In this document: positions 26,272 to 36,084 of the stretch, in pieces
Numbering within the stretch: position 1 is the first letter of the stretch
Layout: every line of letters begins with the position of its first letter
NCBI RefSeq assembly: GCF_001064145.1
Contig: NZ_JVOJ01000059.1
Span: 41,510 to 105,509, forward strand
Source: Sanguibacter keddieii
GTDB lineage: Bacteria; Actinomycetota; Actinomycetes; Actinomycetales; Actinomycetaceae
DNA: 64,000 nucleotides
Reading direction: 5' to 3'
Program-made: the position numbers and the translations under genes
The notes under the pieces: generated by a model
What the model was told of the DNA's origin: nothing
Database searches by the model: none
Seen by the model: only the letters and a program-made list of their open reading frames with translations

Positions 26272-28829
26272 CGTGCCACCTCCTGCGTGGCGCGCAGGGT
26301 CGCGACGGTGCCGGCACCGCCGAGGTTTTCGTGAATAACGGAGCCGGTCGAGCACTCGGGCACCCACGCGATGGAGTCGGGCAGGTCCGCGATGGCGGCC
26401 GGGAGAGTGACGCTTCCGCGCTCGGTTTCGAGCGTCGCGTCGGCGCCGGGGGCAATGCCCGCGGCGGCCAGCGTCGCGGCCGAGGCCAGGAGGACGGGGC
26501 GGCGGGCCGAGCCGGCCAGCCACGGGGCGCCATCCTGGAGACGACCGGCGTCGATCATCGGCTTATGGGAGGCCACAACGACCTCGCCCTTGCCGGCGGA
26601 GGCGGGGGCCTGCGCCGACACCGGCGTGAACTCCTGCGGGGCGCCGTCCCACTCCATGAGGGGGTTGACTTCCTCGTAGAGGTCGGCCAGGGCGGTGATG
26701 CCCAGGTCGAAGTCGAACTCCTCGGTGAGACGCACGAGCACGTCGCGGTCCGTGAGGGAGGTTGCCGAGCGAGCCTGGCCGAAGGGGCGCAGGCGGCCTT
26801 CCCAGTTGATGTAGGTGCCGTTCTTCTCGACCGCGGGAGCCACCGGAAGGACGACGTCCGCGCGGTCGGTGATCTCCGAGGCGCGAACCTCGAGCGACAC
26901 GAGGAAGGGAACCTCGTCGAGGGCTTCGCGCACGGCGGCGGGCTCGTTGAAGTCGCGGACGTCAACGCCGCCGACGACGAGAGCCGCAAGCTCACCGGAG
27001 GCAGCGGCCTCAATCATCTGCTCGGCGTCGAGGCCGCGCTCGGGAAGCTCGCCCCAACCCAGGGACTGCACCCCGGCCTCGTCGAGGCCGCGGCCGAAGG
27101 GAAGCAGACCCGGAAGGAGGCCGGCCTCGATGGCGGCGCGGTCACCGGCGCGACGCGGAACCCACGCGAGGCGGGCACCCGTGCGCTCGGACAGAGCGAC
27201 GACGGCGGAAAGCAGGCCGGGGGTCTGCGCGGCGCGCTCACCCACGAGGATGATGCCGCCGGAGAGGGACTCGGCCAGGTCGGCGTATGCGCCGCCTGCC
27301 GCGATCGCATCCACCACGCCCGGCTCGGAACCGGGGGCGGCGTGCAGGACCCGCGCGTTCATCTTGCGCGAACCCGCGGACGTGAAGGGCGCGACGGTCG
27401 CGACCTTGAGGCCCGACTTACGCGTGGCCTTACGCAGGCGCAGGAACATGGCACCGCACTCGTCCTCGGGCTCGAGAGCGACCAACAGCACCTGGCCCGC
27501 GCTCTCCAGGTCCGCGTACGTGGTCTCGAGGCCGGAGCCCGCCACGTGCGAGGCCAGGAACGAACGCTCTTCCTCGCTGGAGCGACGCGAACGGAAGTCG
27601 ATCGAGTCGGAGCCGACGACGGTGCGCGCGAACTTCGACCAGGCCCAGGCGTCCTCGAAGGTCAGGTGGCCGCCGGGCAGGAAGCCCACGGACGAACCCG
27701 CCTGCTCGAGGCCCTCGCGGACGCGGTCAAGCGCGTCGGACCAGGAGGTCGGAACCAGCTCGCCGTCCTCGCGAACGAGCGGGGTGGTCAGGCGATCAAC
27801 CTTGTCCCATTCGAAGGCGAAGCGGTCCTTGTCGGTGATCCACTCCTCGTTGACCTCGGGGTCGTTGCCGCTCATGCGACGCACGACCTCGCCGCGACGC
27901 ACATCCTGACGGATCGCACTGCCCGACGCGTCGTGCTCGGTCACGGACGCCGTCGACACGAGGTCGAAGGGACGCGCGCGGAAGCGGTAGGACGCTGCGG
28001 TCAGGGCACCGACCGGGCAGATCTGGATGATGTTGCCCGAGAAGTAGGACGCGAAGGCGCGGCCCGACACGTCGCGCTCGGCGACGGAAAGCTCACCCTC
28101 GTTGAGCGAGCCGACGATCGCATCCGTGCCGAACGGGGACGACAGGGACGAGGTCGAGGCCTCCTTGGCTTTCGGGTCGAAGAAGTCGAGCGTGGTCGTG
28201 TCGAAACCGCCGACCTGCTCGCCCATGAAGTAGTGGTGCTCCGTGGGGGCGGTGCCGCCGCCACGACCCTGCAGGTCCATGAACACGTCGCCCGAGATCT
28301 CCTTGCCGAAACGCACGCAGCGCTGGCACAGGATGCAGCGCTCGCGATCCAGCAGAATCTGCGAGGTCAGGCGCAGCGGCTTCTTGAACGTGCGCTTGGC
28401 ATCGGTGAAGCGCGACTTGCCGCGACCCTCCGTCAGCGCCTGGTTCTGCAGGGGGCACTCGCCGCCCTTGTCGCAGACCGGGCAATCCAGCGGGTGGTTG
28501 ATGAGCAGGAACTCCATGACGCCGCGCTGGGCGCGGTCCACAACTTCGGAGGTGTGCTGAGTCTTGACGACCATGCCCGGGGTGACGGTCTGCGCACACG
28601 AGGGCTGGGGCTTGGGCATGAAGCGCAGCTCGCCCGTGTTGCGGTCGGGCATGCCGACCTCCACGAGGCACTGGCGGCATGCGGCCACCGGGGCCAGCAG
28701 CGGGTGGTCACAGAAACGCGGGATCCGGATGCCGGCCTGCTCGGCCGCGCGGATCACGAGCGTGCCCTGGGGGACAGAAACCTGAACGTCGTCGATGGTG
28801 ACGTCGATCATGTTGGGTGCGTCGCTCAT
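26268..28829 (-). CDS. nuoG: NADH-quinone oxidoreductase subunit G
   Basis: An 853-residue iron-sulfur subunit. The N-terminal 2Fe-2S site is in PRFCDHPLLAPVAACRQCLVEV with the later Cys in QPSCAQTV, the His-liganded cluster in HPLDCPVCDKGGECPLQNQ, and the ferredoxin-like site in RCILCQRCVRFGKEISGD. The molybdopterin-like domain begins near 220 (ICPVGALT) and runs through the rest of the protein; its cofactor is normally absent in complex I. It overlaps both neighbours by 4 bp. Confidence 0.95.
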   Translation of the reverse strand: MSDAPNMIDVTIDDVQVSVPQGTLVIRAAEQAGIRIPRFCDHPLLAPVAACRQCLVEVGMPDRNTGELRFMPKPQPSCAQTVTPGMVVKTQHTSEVVDRAQRGVMEFLLINHPLDCPVCDKGGECPLQNQALTEGRGKSRFTDAKRTFKKPLRLTSQILLDRERCILCQRCVRFGKEISGDVFMDLQGRGGGTAPTEHHYFMGEQVGGFDTTTLDFFDPKAKEASTSSLSSPFGTDAIVGSLNEGELSVAERDVSGRAFASYFSGNIIQICPVGALTAASYRFRARPFDLVSTASVTEHDASGSAIRQDVRRGEVVRRMSGNDPEVNEEWITDKDRFAFEWDKVDRLTTPLVREDGELVPTSWSDALDRVREGLEQAGSSVGFLPGGHLTFEDAWAWSKFARTVVGSDSIDFRSRRSSEEERSFLASHVAGSGLETTYADLESAGQVLLVALEPEDECGAMFLRLRKATRKSGLKVATVAPFTSAGSRKMNARVLHAAPGSEPGVVDAIAAGGAYADLAESLSGGIILVGERAAQTPGLLSAVVALSERTGARLAWVPRRAGDRAAIEAGLLPGLLPFGRGLDEAGVQSLGWGELPERGLDAEQMIEAAASGELAALVVGGVDVRDFNEPAAVREALDEVPFLVSLEVRASEITDRADVVLPVAPAVEKNGTYINWEGRLRPFGQARSATSLTDRDVLVRLTEEFDFDLGITALADLYEEVNPLMEWDGAPQEFTPVSAQAPASAGKGEVVVASHKPMIDAGRLQDGAPWLAGSARRPVLLASAATLAAAGIAPGADATLETERGSVTLPAAIADLPDSIAWVPECSTGSVIHENLGGAGTVATLRATQEVAR

Positions 28830-30130
28830 CGGCCACCTCCTCGCGCGTAGTTAGCGGACGCCTCGTAGGGGAAAAGCTCGCGGGCGGGCGTCGTGAGACC
28901 GGCCTCGAACTCGTCGCGGAAGCGCTTGATGCCCGCCATGATCGGGGTTGCTGCGGCGTCGCCGAGCGGGCAGAAGCTACGGCCCGCAATGTTGTGTGCG
29001 ATCTCGTCGAGCAGGTCGACATCGCCGGGGCGACCCTCGCCTCGCTCGAGGCGCAGCATGATTTGCTTCATCCAGTAGGTGCCTTCGCGACAGGGCGTGC
29101 ACTTACCGCAGGACTCGTGCTGGTAGAACTCGGACCAGCGGGTGATGACGCGGACGACCGAGACGGTCTCGTCGAACACCTGCAGGGCACGCGTACCCAG
29201 CATCGAACCGGCCGCGCCCACGGACTCGTAGTCGAGGGGCGTGTCCAGCTCGTCTTCGGTGAAGATCGGGGTGGAGGAGCCGCCGGGGGTCCAGAACTTC
29301 AGCTTGTGGCCGTCGCGGATACCGCCCGCCATCTCGATGAGCTCGCGCATCGTGATGCCGAAGGGGGCCTCGAACTGGCCGGGGTTGTTCACGTGACCCG
29401 ACACGGAGAAGATGCCGTGGCCCTTGGACTTTTCGGTGCCCATCGAGGCGAACCACTCGGGGGAGTTGCGGAAGATGCCCGCCACCTGAGAGATGGTCTC
29501 CACGTTGTTGACGACGGTGGGACGGGCGTACAGGCCGGCGACCGCGGGGAACGGGGGCTTGAGGCGCGGGTGGCCTCGGCGACCCTCGAGGGAGTCCAGC
29601 AAGGCCGTCTCCTCACCGCAGATGTAGGCGCCGGCGCCCGCGTGAGCGGTGATGCGCAGGTCTCCGAGCACGCCGGACTCGGTCGCCTCGCGCACGGCCT
29701 CCAGCAGGCGGCGGTACACGTGGGTGACCTCGCCGCGCAGGTAGACGAACGCGTGGTCGCAGCCGATGGCGCGCGACGTGATCGCGATGCCCTCAATGAG
29801 GACGTGCGGGTTGCCCATGATGAGCGGGATGTCCTTGCAGGTGCCCGGCTCGGACTCGTCGGCGTTCACCACGAGGTAGCGGGGGCCGCCGTCGGCCGGG
29901 GGCAGGAACGACCACTTGAGGCCGGACGGGAAGCCTGCGCCACCACGGCCTCGCAGACCGGAGTCCTTGACGGCCTGCACGATGTCGGCGGGCTCCATGG
30001 TGCGGGCCTTTTCGAGGCCCTGGTAGCCTCCGCGGCTCCGGTAGGAGTCCAGCGTCCAGGAACGCTCCTCTCCCCACCCGTTGGTGAGGATCGGGGTCAG
30101 CGGTCCGGGCGCAACGTATGCGGTGCTCAC
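28826..30130 (-). CDS. nuoF: NADH-quinone oxidoreductase subunit F
   Basis: A 434-residue NADH-binding subunit with FMN and a 4Fe-4S cluster. NADH/FMN sites: GLRGRGGAGFPSGLKWSF, VNADESEPGTCKD and AGAYICGEETALLDSLEG. The cluster motif is HESCGKCTPCREGTYW, with the fourth Cys in GRSFCPLGDAAA. Start at 30130 overlaps the nuoE stop. It is the entry point of electrons. Confidence 0.96.
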   Translation of the reverse strand: MSTAYVAPGPLTPILTNGWGEERSWTLDSYRSRGGYQGLEKARTMEPADIVQAVKDSGLRGRGGAGFPSGLKWSFLPPADGGPRYLVVNADESEPGTCKDIPLIMGNPHVLIEGIAITSRAIGCDHAFVYLRGEVTHVYRRLLEAVREATESGVLGDLRITAHAGAGAYICGEETALLDSLEGRRGHPRLKPPFPAVAGLYARPTVVNNVETISQVAGIFRNSPEWFASMGTEKSKGHGIFSVSGHVNNPGQFEAPFGITMRELIEMAGGIRDGHKLKFWTPGGSSTPIFTEDELDTPLDYESVGAAGSMLGTRALQVFDETVSVVRVITRWSEFYQHESCGKCTPCREGTYWMKQIMLRLERGEGRPGDVDLLDEIAHNIAGRSFCPLGDAAATPIMAGIKRFRDEFEAGLTTPARELFPYEASANYARGGGR

Positions 30131-30837
30131 TTCGCATCTTCTCCCTTCGTGTCAGTGGCCTCGTCGGCAACCTCGACGGCGACCGGCTCGGTCCAGCCGT
30201 TCGCCGCGGCAATCTCGCGGCCCAGCAGGGTGGCGCGGCCCGCGGAGGGGCCTTCGTTCTCGTGGCCGTCCAGGAAGCCGGCCAGGACGCGCTCGTTCTC
30301 CTTGAACGTGGGGGCCACGATGGGGCCGCGTGTCGGGTGGATGTCGCGGCCGGCCTGGATGTCGTCAATCATCGCCAGCGCCGACTTGGGGCTCTGGTTG
30401 TCGAAGAATTCCCAGTTGACCATGACGACGGGCGCGTAGTCGCACGCCGCGTTGCACTCGATGCGCTCGAGCGTGATCTTGCCGTCTTCGCTGGTCTCGT
30501 CGCTTCCGACGCCGACCTTTTCGGAGACCTTTTCCCAGATCTCGTCGCCGCCCATGACGGCGCACAGCGCGTTCGTGCACACGCCCACCAGGTACTCACC
30601 GGTGGGGTGACGCTTGTACTGCGTGTAGAAGGTCGCGACGGCGCTGATCTCTGCGCGGGGCAGGTCCAGCGTGGCCGAGATGAAGTCGATGCCGTCCGGG
30701 CTGACGTAGCCGTCGACGGACTGGATCAGGTGCAGCATCGGCAGCAGCGCGGAGCGCGAGTGACCGTCCGGGTAGCGGGCAATGATCTGCGCGGCGTCCG
30801 CCTGCAGGCGTGCCAGGGTGTCGGGTGTGTAGCTCAT
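30127..30837 (-). CDS. nuoE: NADH-quinone oxidoreductase subunit E
   Basis: A 236-residue thioredoxin-like 2Fe-2S subunit; ligands are in [14 protein letters not shown] (two Cys) and [14 protein letters not shown] (two Cys). The family core ends near 160. An additional hydrophilic tail of about 70 residues ([17 protein letters not shown] and beyond, ending in TDTKGEDAK) extends it. Overlaps on both sides with nuoF and nuoD. Confidence 0.94.
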   Translation of the reverse strand: MSYTPDTLARLQADAAQIIARYPDGHSRSALLPMLHLIQSVDGYVSPDGIDFISATLDLPRAEISAVATFYTQYKRHPTGEYLVGVCTNALCAVMGGDEIWEKVSEKVGVGSDETSEDGKITLERIECNAACDYAPVVMVNWEFFDNQSPKSALAMIDDIQAGRDIHPTRGPIVAPTFKENERVLAGFLDGHENEGPSAGRATLLGREIAAANGWTEPVAVEVADEATDTKGEDAK

Positions 30838-32180
30838 CGGTCAACGCCTCCGAGAACGGGGTCGATAGCGGCCAGTGCGACGACCACGTCGGCCAGCTGG
30901 CCGCCCTCGGTCATCATGGCCAGTGCTTGCAGGTTGGCAAAGGAGGGGTCACGGAAGTGCGCGCGGAACGGGCGCGTGCCGCCGTCGGAGACGAGGTGGA
31001 CGCCCAGGACGCCCTTCGCGTGCTCGACGGTCTGGTAGACCTGGCCAGCGGGCACGTGGAAGCCCTCCGTGACGAGCTTGAAGTGGTGGATGAGGGACTC
31101 CATGGACTCCCCCATGATCTCGCGGACGTGCTCGGCCGAGTTGCCCTGGCCGTCGGTGCCCACGGCCAGGCGCGCGGGCCAGGCGATTTCAGGGTCGGCG
31201 ACCATGGTGGGCGCACCCTCGCACTGATCCAGCTTGGCGAGAACCTGCCAGATGATGCGCATCGACTCGTAGCACTCGTCGAAGCGAACCATCGTGCGGT
31301 TGTAGACGTCCGACTTGTCGCGGGTGGGAACGTCGAATTCGAAGTTCTCGTAGCCGCAGTAGGGCTGGCTCTTGCGCAGGTCCAGGGGCAGGCCGGCGGC
31401 GCGAACGCCGGGGCCGGTCGAGCCCAGGGCCATAAGGCCGCTCAGCGGCATGACGGCCACGTCGCACAGACGCTTCTTGAAGATCGGGTTCTCCACGAGG
31501 ATGTCCTGGAGCTCGCCGATGTCCTTGCGGACGCGGCGCAGGCGGTCGCGGATGTAGTCCGTGGTGCCCTCGCCGATGTCCTGCACGACGCCGCCGGGGC
31601 GGATGTACTCGTGGTTCATGCGTAGGCCGGTGATGCGCTCGAAGATACGCAGGATTTCCTCGCGGCCACGGAAGCCGATCGTCATGATCGTCGTGGCACC
31701 CATCTCGTTACCGGTCGAGCCGATGGCGACCAGGTGCGAGGCGATGCGGCACAGCTCCATCATGAGGATGCGGATGAGGGATGCGCGCTCGGGAATGTCC
31801 TCTTCGATGCCAAGGAGCTTCTCGACGCCGAGGCAGTACGCGGCCTCCTGGAAGAAGGGAGCGACATAGTCCATGCGCGTGCAGTATGCGACGCCCTGGG
31901 CCCACGTGCGGTACTCCATGTTCTTCTCGATGCCGGTGTGCAGGTAACCGGTGTCGACGCGGGTCTCACGGACCTTCTCGCCGTCGAGCTCGAGGATCAG
32001 ACGCAGAACGCCGTGGGTCGCGGGGTGAACCGGGCCCAGGTTAACGACGATGCGCTCGGAGGTGATGGCCTCGATCTCGTGCAGGACGTCGTCCCAGTCG
32101 CCGCCCTGGGTGAGGACCTCGGGGATGTCTTCGATGGGCAGGTCGGTCGCACCTGCGGGCGCGTGGAAAGCGGTGGTCAT
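30834..32180 (-). CDS. nuoD: NADH-quinone oxidoreductase subunit D
   Basis: A 448-residue quinone-site subunit of the 49-kDa family. [22 protein letters not shown] holds the conserved quinone-head His-Ala-Thr-His-Gly; [18 protein letters not shown] follows. The end [21 protein letters not shown] through [14 protein letters not shown] is diagnostic. It overlaps nuoC by one base. A short extra N terminus (to about residue 40) precedes the core. Confidence 0.96.
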   Translation of the reverse strand: MTTAFHAPAGATDLPIEDIPEVLTQGGDWDDVLHEIEAITSERIVVNLGPVHPATHGVLRLILELDGEKVRETRVDTGYLHTGIEKNMEYRTWAQGVAYCTRMDYVAPFFQEAAYCLGVEKLLGIEEDIPERASLIRILMMELCRIASHLVAIGSTGNEMGATTIMTIGFRGREEILRIFERITGLRMNHEYIRPGGVVQDIGEGTTDYIRDRLRRVRKDIGELQDILVENPIFKKRLCDVAVMPLSGLMALGSTGPGVRAAGLPLDLRKSQPYCGYENFEFDVPTRDKSDVYNRTMVRFDECYESMRIIWQVLAKLDQCEGAPTMVADPEIAWPARLAVGTDGQGNSAEHVREIMGESMESLIHHFKLVTEGFHVPAGQVYQTVEHAKGVLGVHLVSDGGTRPFRAHFRDPSFANLQALAMMTEGGQLADVVVALAAIDPVLGGVDR

Positions 32181-32917
32181 CAGTTCACACTCCTACGAAC
32201 GTCGGCGGAAGCGTTGACGGCACCCTTGAACTCGACGGGGATGCCGCCCAGCGGGTAGTCCTTGCGCTGGGGGTGTCCGACCCAGTCATCGGGCATCGCG
32301 GTGCGCGTGAGCGAGGGGTGCCCAGTGAAGACGATGCCGATGAGGTCCCAGGTTTCGCGCTCCTGCCAGTCGTTTCCGGGGTAGACGGAGACGATGGAGG
32401 GGATGCGGGGGTCTTCGTCGGGGCACGTGACCTCGAGGCGGATCATGCGGTTGTGCGTGATCGAGTACAGGGGGTAGATGGCGTGCAGCTCGCGCCCCTT
32501 ATCGAGGGGGTAGTGCGCGCCGTTGGTCCCCAGGCACAGCTCGAAGCGCAGGTCCGCGTCGTCGCGCAAGTACTTGGCGACGCGCGCGATGTGCTCGCGG
32601 GCGATGAAGATGCCGAGCTGTCCGCGGTCGATGGTGACCTTTTCGATGACGTCGGAGACCTTCAGACCGTCGGCGGCGATGAGCTCTTCGAGGACGTCAA
32701 CGACCTGGTCGAACCAGCCGCCGTAGGGTCGGGAGGCCTCGCCGGGCAGGAAGGAATCAGTCACGAGGCCAGCGAAGCCAGAGGTGGAGGAGTCGGTGCC
32801 CGCACCGAAGAGACCCTGGCGGTGTGCGATGGGTTCGGGGAGGGCGAAACCGCGCTGCGACGAGGCCTGGGTGACCTCGGTGGGAGTGTTGTCCTCGGGG
32901 ATGGAAAGGTCGCTCAT
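32180..32917 (-). CDS. nuoC: NADH-quinone oxidoreductase subunit C
   Basis: A 245-residue 30-kDa-type subunit. The family signature is [27 protein letters not shown] with [22 protein letters not shown] less conserved N-terminal extension of about 70 residues ([19 protein letters not shown]) precedes it. It is separate from nuoD, unlike the fused E. coli nuoCD. Confidence 0.95.
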   Translation of the reverse strand: MSDLSIPEDNTPTEVTQASSQRGFALPEPIAHRQGLFGAGTDSSTSGFAGLVTDSFLPGEASRPYGGWFDQVVDVLEELIAADGLKVSDVIEKVTIDRGQLGIFIAREHIARVAKYLRDDADLRFELCLGTNGAHYPLDKGRELHAIYPLYSITHNRMIRLEVTCPDEDPRIPSIVSVYPGNDWQERETWDLIGIVFTGHPSLTRTAMPDDWVGHPQRKDYPLGGIPVEFKGAVNASADVRRSVN

Positions 32918-33468
32918 GCGAGGAGTCCCTTCATCTGGTGGGTGGGGGTCGCCTCGAGGGCTGCCTGCTCGGCGCGGCGCGCGATCTCGCGGCGGTGCAC
33001 GCCGAGGGGTTCCTTGCCGATCTGCTCACGCAGGACGAGGACCGCATGGATGAGGGCCTCGGGGCGGGGCGGGCATCCGGGCAGGTAGACGTCGACGGGA
33101 ACGATGTGGTCGCAGCCCTGGACGACGGCGTAGTTGTTGAAGACGCCGCCGGAGGACGCGCATGCACCCATGGAGATAACCCACTTGGGTTCGGGCATCG
33201 AGTCGTAGACGCGGCGGATGACGGGGGCCATCTTGTGCGACACGCGGCCCGACACGATCATCATGTCGGAGTGACGCGGCGAGGCACGGAAGACCTCGAG
33301 GCCGAAGCGCGCCATGTCGAAACGAGGGGTGCCGGCAGCCATCATTTCGATGGCGCAGCACGCCAGGCCCATGGTGACGGGCCACTGGCTGTACTTGCGT
33401 GCGAGCCCGAGGACCTTTTCGACGCTGGTGAGCGCGATGCCCGCGGGCAAGGATTCTTCAAGTCCCAC
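32914..33468 (-). CDS. nuoB: NADH-quinone oxidoreductase subunit B
   Basis: A 184-residue subunit with cluster N2 next to quinone. Ligands lie in [13 protein letters not shown] (adjacent Cys pair), [10 protein letters not shown] and [13 protein letters not shown]. The conserved redox neighbours are intact. Start is GTG 33468, preceded by AAGGAACAG. The C terminus overlaps nuoC by 4 bp. Confidence 0.96.
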   Translation of the reverse strand: MGLEESLPAGIALTSVEKVLGLARKYSQWPVTMGLACCAIEMMAAGTPRFDMARFGLEVFRASPRHSDMMIVSGRVSHKMAPVIRRVYDSMPEPKWVISMGACASSGGVFNNYAVVQGCDHIVPVDVYLPGCPPRPEALIHAVLVLREQIGKEPLGVHRREIARRAEQAALEATPTHQMKGLLA

Positions 33469-33490
33469 TTGTCTGTTCCTTACTTATATC

Positions 33491-33850
33491 TCAGTAGTCC
33501 AGGCCGCCGCGTCGCCATTCGTAGGCGTAGGGGACGCAGAGGGTGACCAGGAAGCTCATCATGACGACCAGTCCGAACAGGCCCAGCTGGTTGAAGCTGA
33601 CGGCCCACGGGTACATGAACACAACTTCGATGTCGAAGATGATGAACGTCATGGCGACCAGGTAGTAGCGCACCGGGAAGCGACCCTCGGTGAGGTGAGC
33701 GCTGGTCGGCTGGATACCACACTCGTAGTTGTCGGCCTTGGTTGTGGACTTCTTGGTGGGGCCCAGGATCGCGGAGGCACCCAGGCCTCCGAAGGCTAGT
33801 ACGAGGGCAGCTGCCGACATGATGAGCAGCGGCACGTAGGGATTCGTCAT
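33491..33850 (-). CDS. nuoA: NADH-quinone oxidoreductase subunit A
   Basis: A 119-residue protein with three membrane helices and YECGIQPTSAHLTEGRFPVRYYLVAMTFI, the conserved Cys-containing loop near the quinone entry, and FDIEVVFMYPWAV. First nuo gene; it follows the geranylgeranyl reductase gene by 28 bp in the same direction. Confidence 0.95.
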   Translation of the reverse strand: MTNPYVPLLIMSAAALVLAFGGLGASAILGPTKKSTTKADNYECGIQPTSAHLTEGRFPVRYYLVAMTFIIFDIEVVFMYPWAVSFNQLGLFGLVVMMSFLVTLCVPYAYEWRRGGLDY

Positions 33851-33878
33851 CGTTCCTCCCGGTTATCGGTGATGGTGG

Positions 33879-35159
33879 TCATGCGGAGCGCACCACCTTG
33901 GTCAGCATTGTGATGAGTTGGTCGTCGAAGTCGCCCCCGGTCCTCTCGTACCCGTCCGACAGGAGTTTGTGGACGAGCGTCATGAGGCGCGGGATGGGCA
34001 GCCCGACGTTCGTGCAGGTACGCATGATCGTCGGGTTTTCGATGAGCGCGACGAAGATGCGGCCCAGCTGGTAGTAGCCGCCGTATTCGTCGCGAAGCAT
34101 GTGAGGGTATTCGCTCATGGCGCGGTCGATGCCGGCGCGGTGGGAGCGGGAGAGGGCCTGCGCGATGCACGAGGCAGCGTAGCGCCCGGCCTTCATGGCG
34201 GGGGCGATGCCTTCGCCGTTGTAGGGGGAGACCATGCCGCCGGCGTCGCCGACGAGGACGAGGCCCTGAACGTAGTGAGGCTTGCGGTTGAAGCTCATGG
34301 GCAGGGCGGCGGAGCGAAGCTGACCGATCTGGTTCTCGGGGGTGAAGCCCCATTCCTCGGGCAGGTTCGCGGTCCAGGTCTTGAAGACCTCGCGGTAGGG
34401 CAGGTTGGTGGCACCGGCGCGCGAGGCGACGGAGCCCAGGCCGACGTTGACGATGCCGTCGCCCATGGGGAAGATCCAGCCGTAGCCGGGCAGCAGGTCG
34501 GAGGCACCGGGGGTGCCGCTCCACAGTTCGAGGTGGGATTCCATCCACTCCTCGTCGCCGCGGGGGCTGTGGAAGTAAGCGCGTGCGGCGACACCCATGG
34601 GGCGGTTCATCTTCTTTTCGAGGCCGAGGCTGGTGGCCAGTCGAGCGGCCACTCCCCCGGCGTCGACGACGATGGAGGCGCGCACCGAGGTGGTGGTCGC
34701 GTTCTTGCCGCGCCCGCTCTTGGCCTGCACGCCGACGACGCGTCCGGAGCCGTCCTGGATGGCGCCGACGACGGTGACGCCCTCGTAGAGGCGGGCGTCG
34801 GCCTCGACGGCACGCTGCGCGAGCGCGTGATCGAGGTCCATGCGGGCGCGGGTCATGCCGTAGCCGGGCAGGGACTTCTGGTCGGGCCAATCCATGTGGA
34901 CGGTGTGGCCGCCGCCGATGACGGTCAGGCCGCGGTTTCGCATCCAGCCGGTGGTATCCACGCCCATCGCGATGAGCTCGTGGACGGCGGCCGGGGTGAG
35001 CCCATCGCCGCAGATTTTGTCGCGCGGGAACGGGCTTTTTTCTAGGAGGATGACATCGAGGCCTGCTCTGGCCAGGTGGTAGGCGGTGGAGGACCCGCCA
35101 GGGCCTGCGCCGACGACGACAACGTCAGCGCTCATGTCGCTAGGCATGGTGGATGCCAC
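33879..35159 (-). CDS. menJ: Geranylgeranyl reductase family flavoprotein, probable menaquinone tail reductase
   Basis: A 426-residue FAD enzyme. VVVVGAGPGGSSTAYHLARAGLDVILLE is the dinucleotide fold, followed by FPRDKICGDGLTP, the family PxxKxCGxGL motif, and GLVLVGDAGGMVSPYNGEGIAPAMKAG near 300. GTG 35159 is selected because GGAGG lies 7 nt upstream. Placement ahead of nuoA, with the polyprenyl synthase at the other operon end, suggests partial saturation of the menaquinone tail as in mycobacterial MenJ. The exact substrate is inference. Confidence 0.82.
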   Translation of the reverse strand: MASTMPSDMSADVVVVGAGPGGSSTAYHLARAGLDVILLEKSPFPRDKICGDGLTPAAVHELIAMGVDTTGWMRNRGLTVIGGGHTVHMDWPDQKSLPGYGMTRARMDLDHALAQRAVEADARLYEGVTVVGAIQDGSGRVVGVQAKSGRGKNATTTSVRASIVVDAGGVAARLATSLGLEKKMNRPMGVAARAYFHSPRGDEEWMESHLELWSGTPGASDLLPGYGWIFPMGDGIVNVGLGSVASRAGATNLPYREVFKTWTANLPEEWGFTPENQIGQLRSAALPMSFNRKPHYVQGLVLVGDAGGMVSPYNGEGIAPAMKAGRYAASCIAQALSRSHRAGIDRAMSEYPHMLRDEYGGYYQLGRIFVALIENPTIMRTCTNVGLPIPRLMTLVHKLLSDGYERTGGDFDDQLITMLTKVVRSA

Positions 35160-35307
35160 GGCATTCCTCCGTCATGTGGTGCGCGGGTGCATCCGCGCGA
35201 GTGTGCAAGGTGGATGAAGCGTGCACATCACTTCATTCCGCAAGCAACCCTAGCTAGGTCACCCTCACCTCGGCGACCGAGCACACTTTTGCCCGCCGTT
35301 TCAACGA

Positions 35308-35385
35308 ACGAGGCCTGGGCTGGGCTCGCCCAGAGCACCCATTTGCGCAACAAAACGTTGTCGTAAATAGCGGCCCGGGCCTCGT
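35308..35385. repeat. Diverged inverted pair of ACGAGGCC words
   Basis: ACGAGGCCTGGGC pairs with GCCCGGGCCTCGT (13 bp, one T-G) around 52 nt. It resembles the GACGAGGCCGGGGC terminators but lies upstream, not downstream, of the nearest recognisable gene, so its terminator role is unclear; it may mark a lost gene. Confidence 0.5.
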
Positions 35386-35598
35386 CATCCGAATGCAGAT
35401 CCACGCACCGACACTCAGCGCACACCCCGAGAACAGCGACGCGCAGACCGCCACGATACGCCACGCCGCCCGGCCTGCCTTCGAACCACAGCCCACGACG
35501 AGAACACACCTCTTCGAATGGCCGACATGATCCGACTCTCCCCCGCGAGCAGCACCCGCACACCTGCACACCACGACGCAAAGATGACCACCACAGGC

Positions 35599-35609
35599 TT
35601 GTCAGACAA
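35599..35609. promoter_or_regulatory. Orphan copy of the sialic acid regulator operator
   Basis: TTGTCAGACAA, identical over all 11 bp to the operator at 10964-10974. The first six bases TTGTCA could serve as a -35 with CACAAT 16 bp on, but evidence for a promoter is weak. Confidence 0.4.
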
Positions 35610-35670
35610 TCACTTACCGACACAATTTTTCACAATCTTGCGCGAAGTAATACCAAAGTGGTTCACTTGA

Positions 35671-36024
35671 CAGCCGTGGAAACCTAGATCGCACACGAAT
35701 GCGACAGCACGCAGGCTCCACGCGACATGGCCGCTCGAGGTCGTCCTCGTCGATGAGAACAACGAGATCCTCGCCAGCCAGAGCATCGAGTCGACCCTGC
35801 CCTCGATCCTTCCGGGCCAGAGCGGGAGGGTGACCGCGCGACTGCCGTTGCCCGCGCAGTACCGGTCGAACGACTCCGCGCAGAAGCTGACCGCCGCGAT
35901 CCGCGTCGTGAACCCGCTGCCGAACGGCGCGCCCGTCGCCTTCGCGAACGAGACCATGGACAAGCCGCTGCCCGGCTACCTGGGCCTGGGGACGCTGACC
36001 CAGGGCCGCGCACCGAAGAACTAA
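35671..36024 (+). pseudogene. 3' remnant of a gene, DUF4832-like C terminus
   Basis: An open frame without start codon (it opens after TGA at 35668) and ending at TAA 36024. The last about 100 residues read like a true protein end: WPLEVVLVDENNEILAS, LPSILPGQSGRV, LTAAIRVVNPLPNGAP and FANETMDKPLPGYLGLG. The pattern of a beta-sandwich tail with A-N-E and G-Y-x-x-L-G resembles the C terminus of DUF4832 proteins (putative glycoside-active proteins), but I could not test this. The 5' part is gone. A GAGGCCGGGG-type hairpin follows, as after a normal gene. Confidence 0.4.
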
Positions 36025-36028
36025 CAAC

Positions 36029-36063
36029 GAGGCCGGGACCCCACACAAGGGGCCCCGGCCTCA
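36029..36063. terminator. Terminator between remnant and S8 peptidase gene
   Basis: GAGGCCGGGACCCC pairs with GGGGCCCCGGCCTC with a two-base offset mismatch and a loop of about 7 nt. Convergent arrangement: it can end the minus-strand peptidase transcript. It contains one exact GCCCCGGCCTC (36052-36062). Confidence 0.65.
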
Positions 36064-36084
36064 CTGTTTCAGCTGAGTGTTCGT

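Larger units (their letters stand above)
35160..35670. other. Gene-poor stretch upstream of the complex I operon
   Basis: About 500 bp between the start of the reductase gene and the remnant at 35671. I see no convincing gene. It holds the hairpin at 35308-35385 and the orphan operator-like site at 35599-35609, and presumably the operon promoter. Confidence 0.5.

Noticed and set aside
35228..35623. Minus-strand open frames in the gap upstream of the complex I operon
   Set aside because: Cys/Arg-rich translations unlike any protein and no convincing start; likely non-coding.
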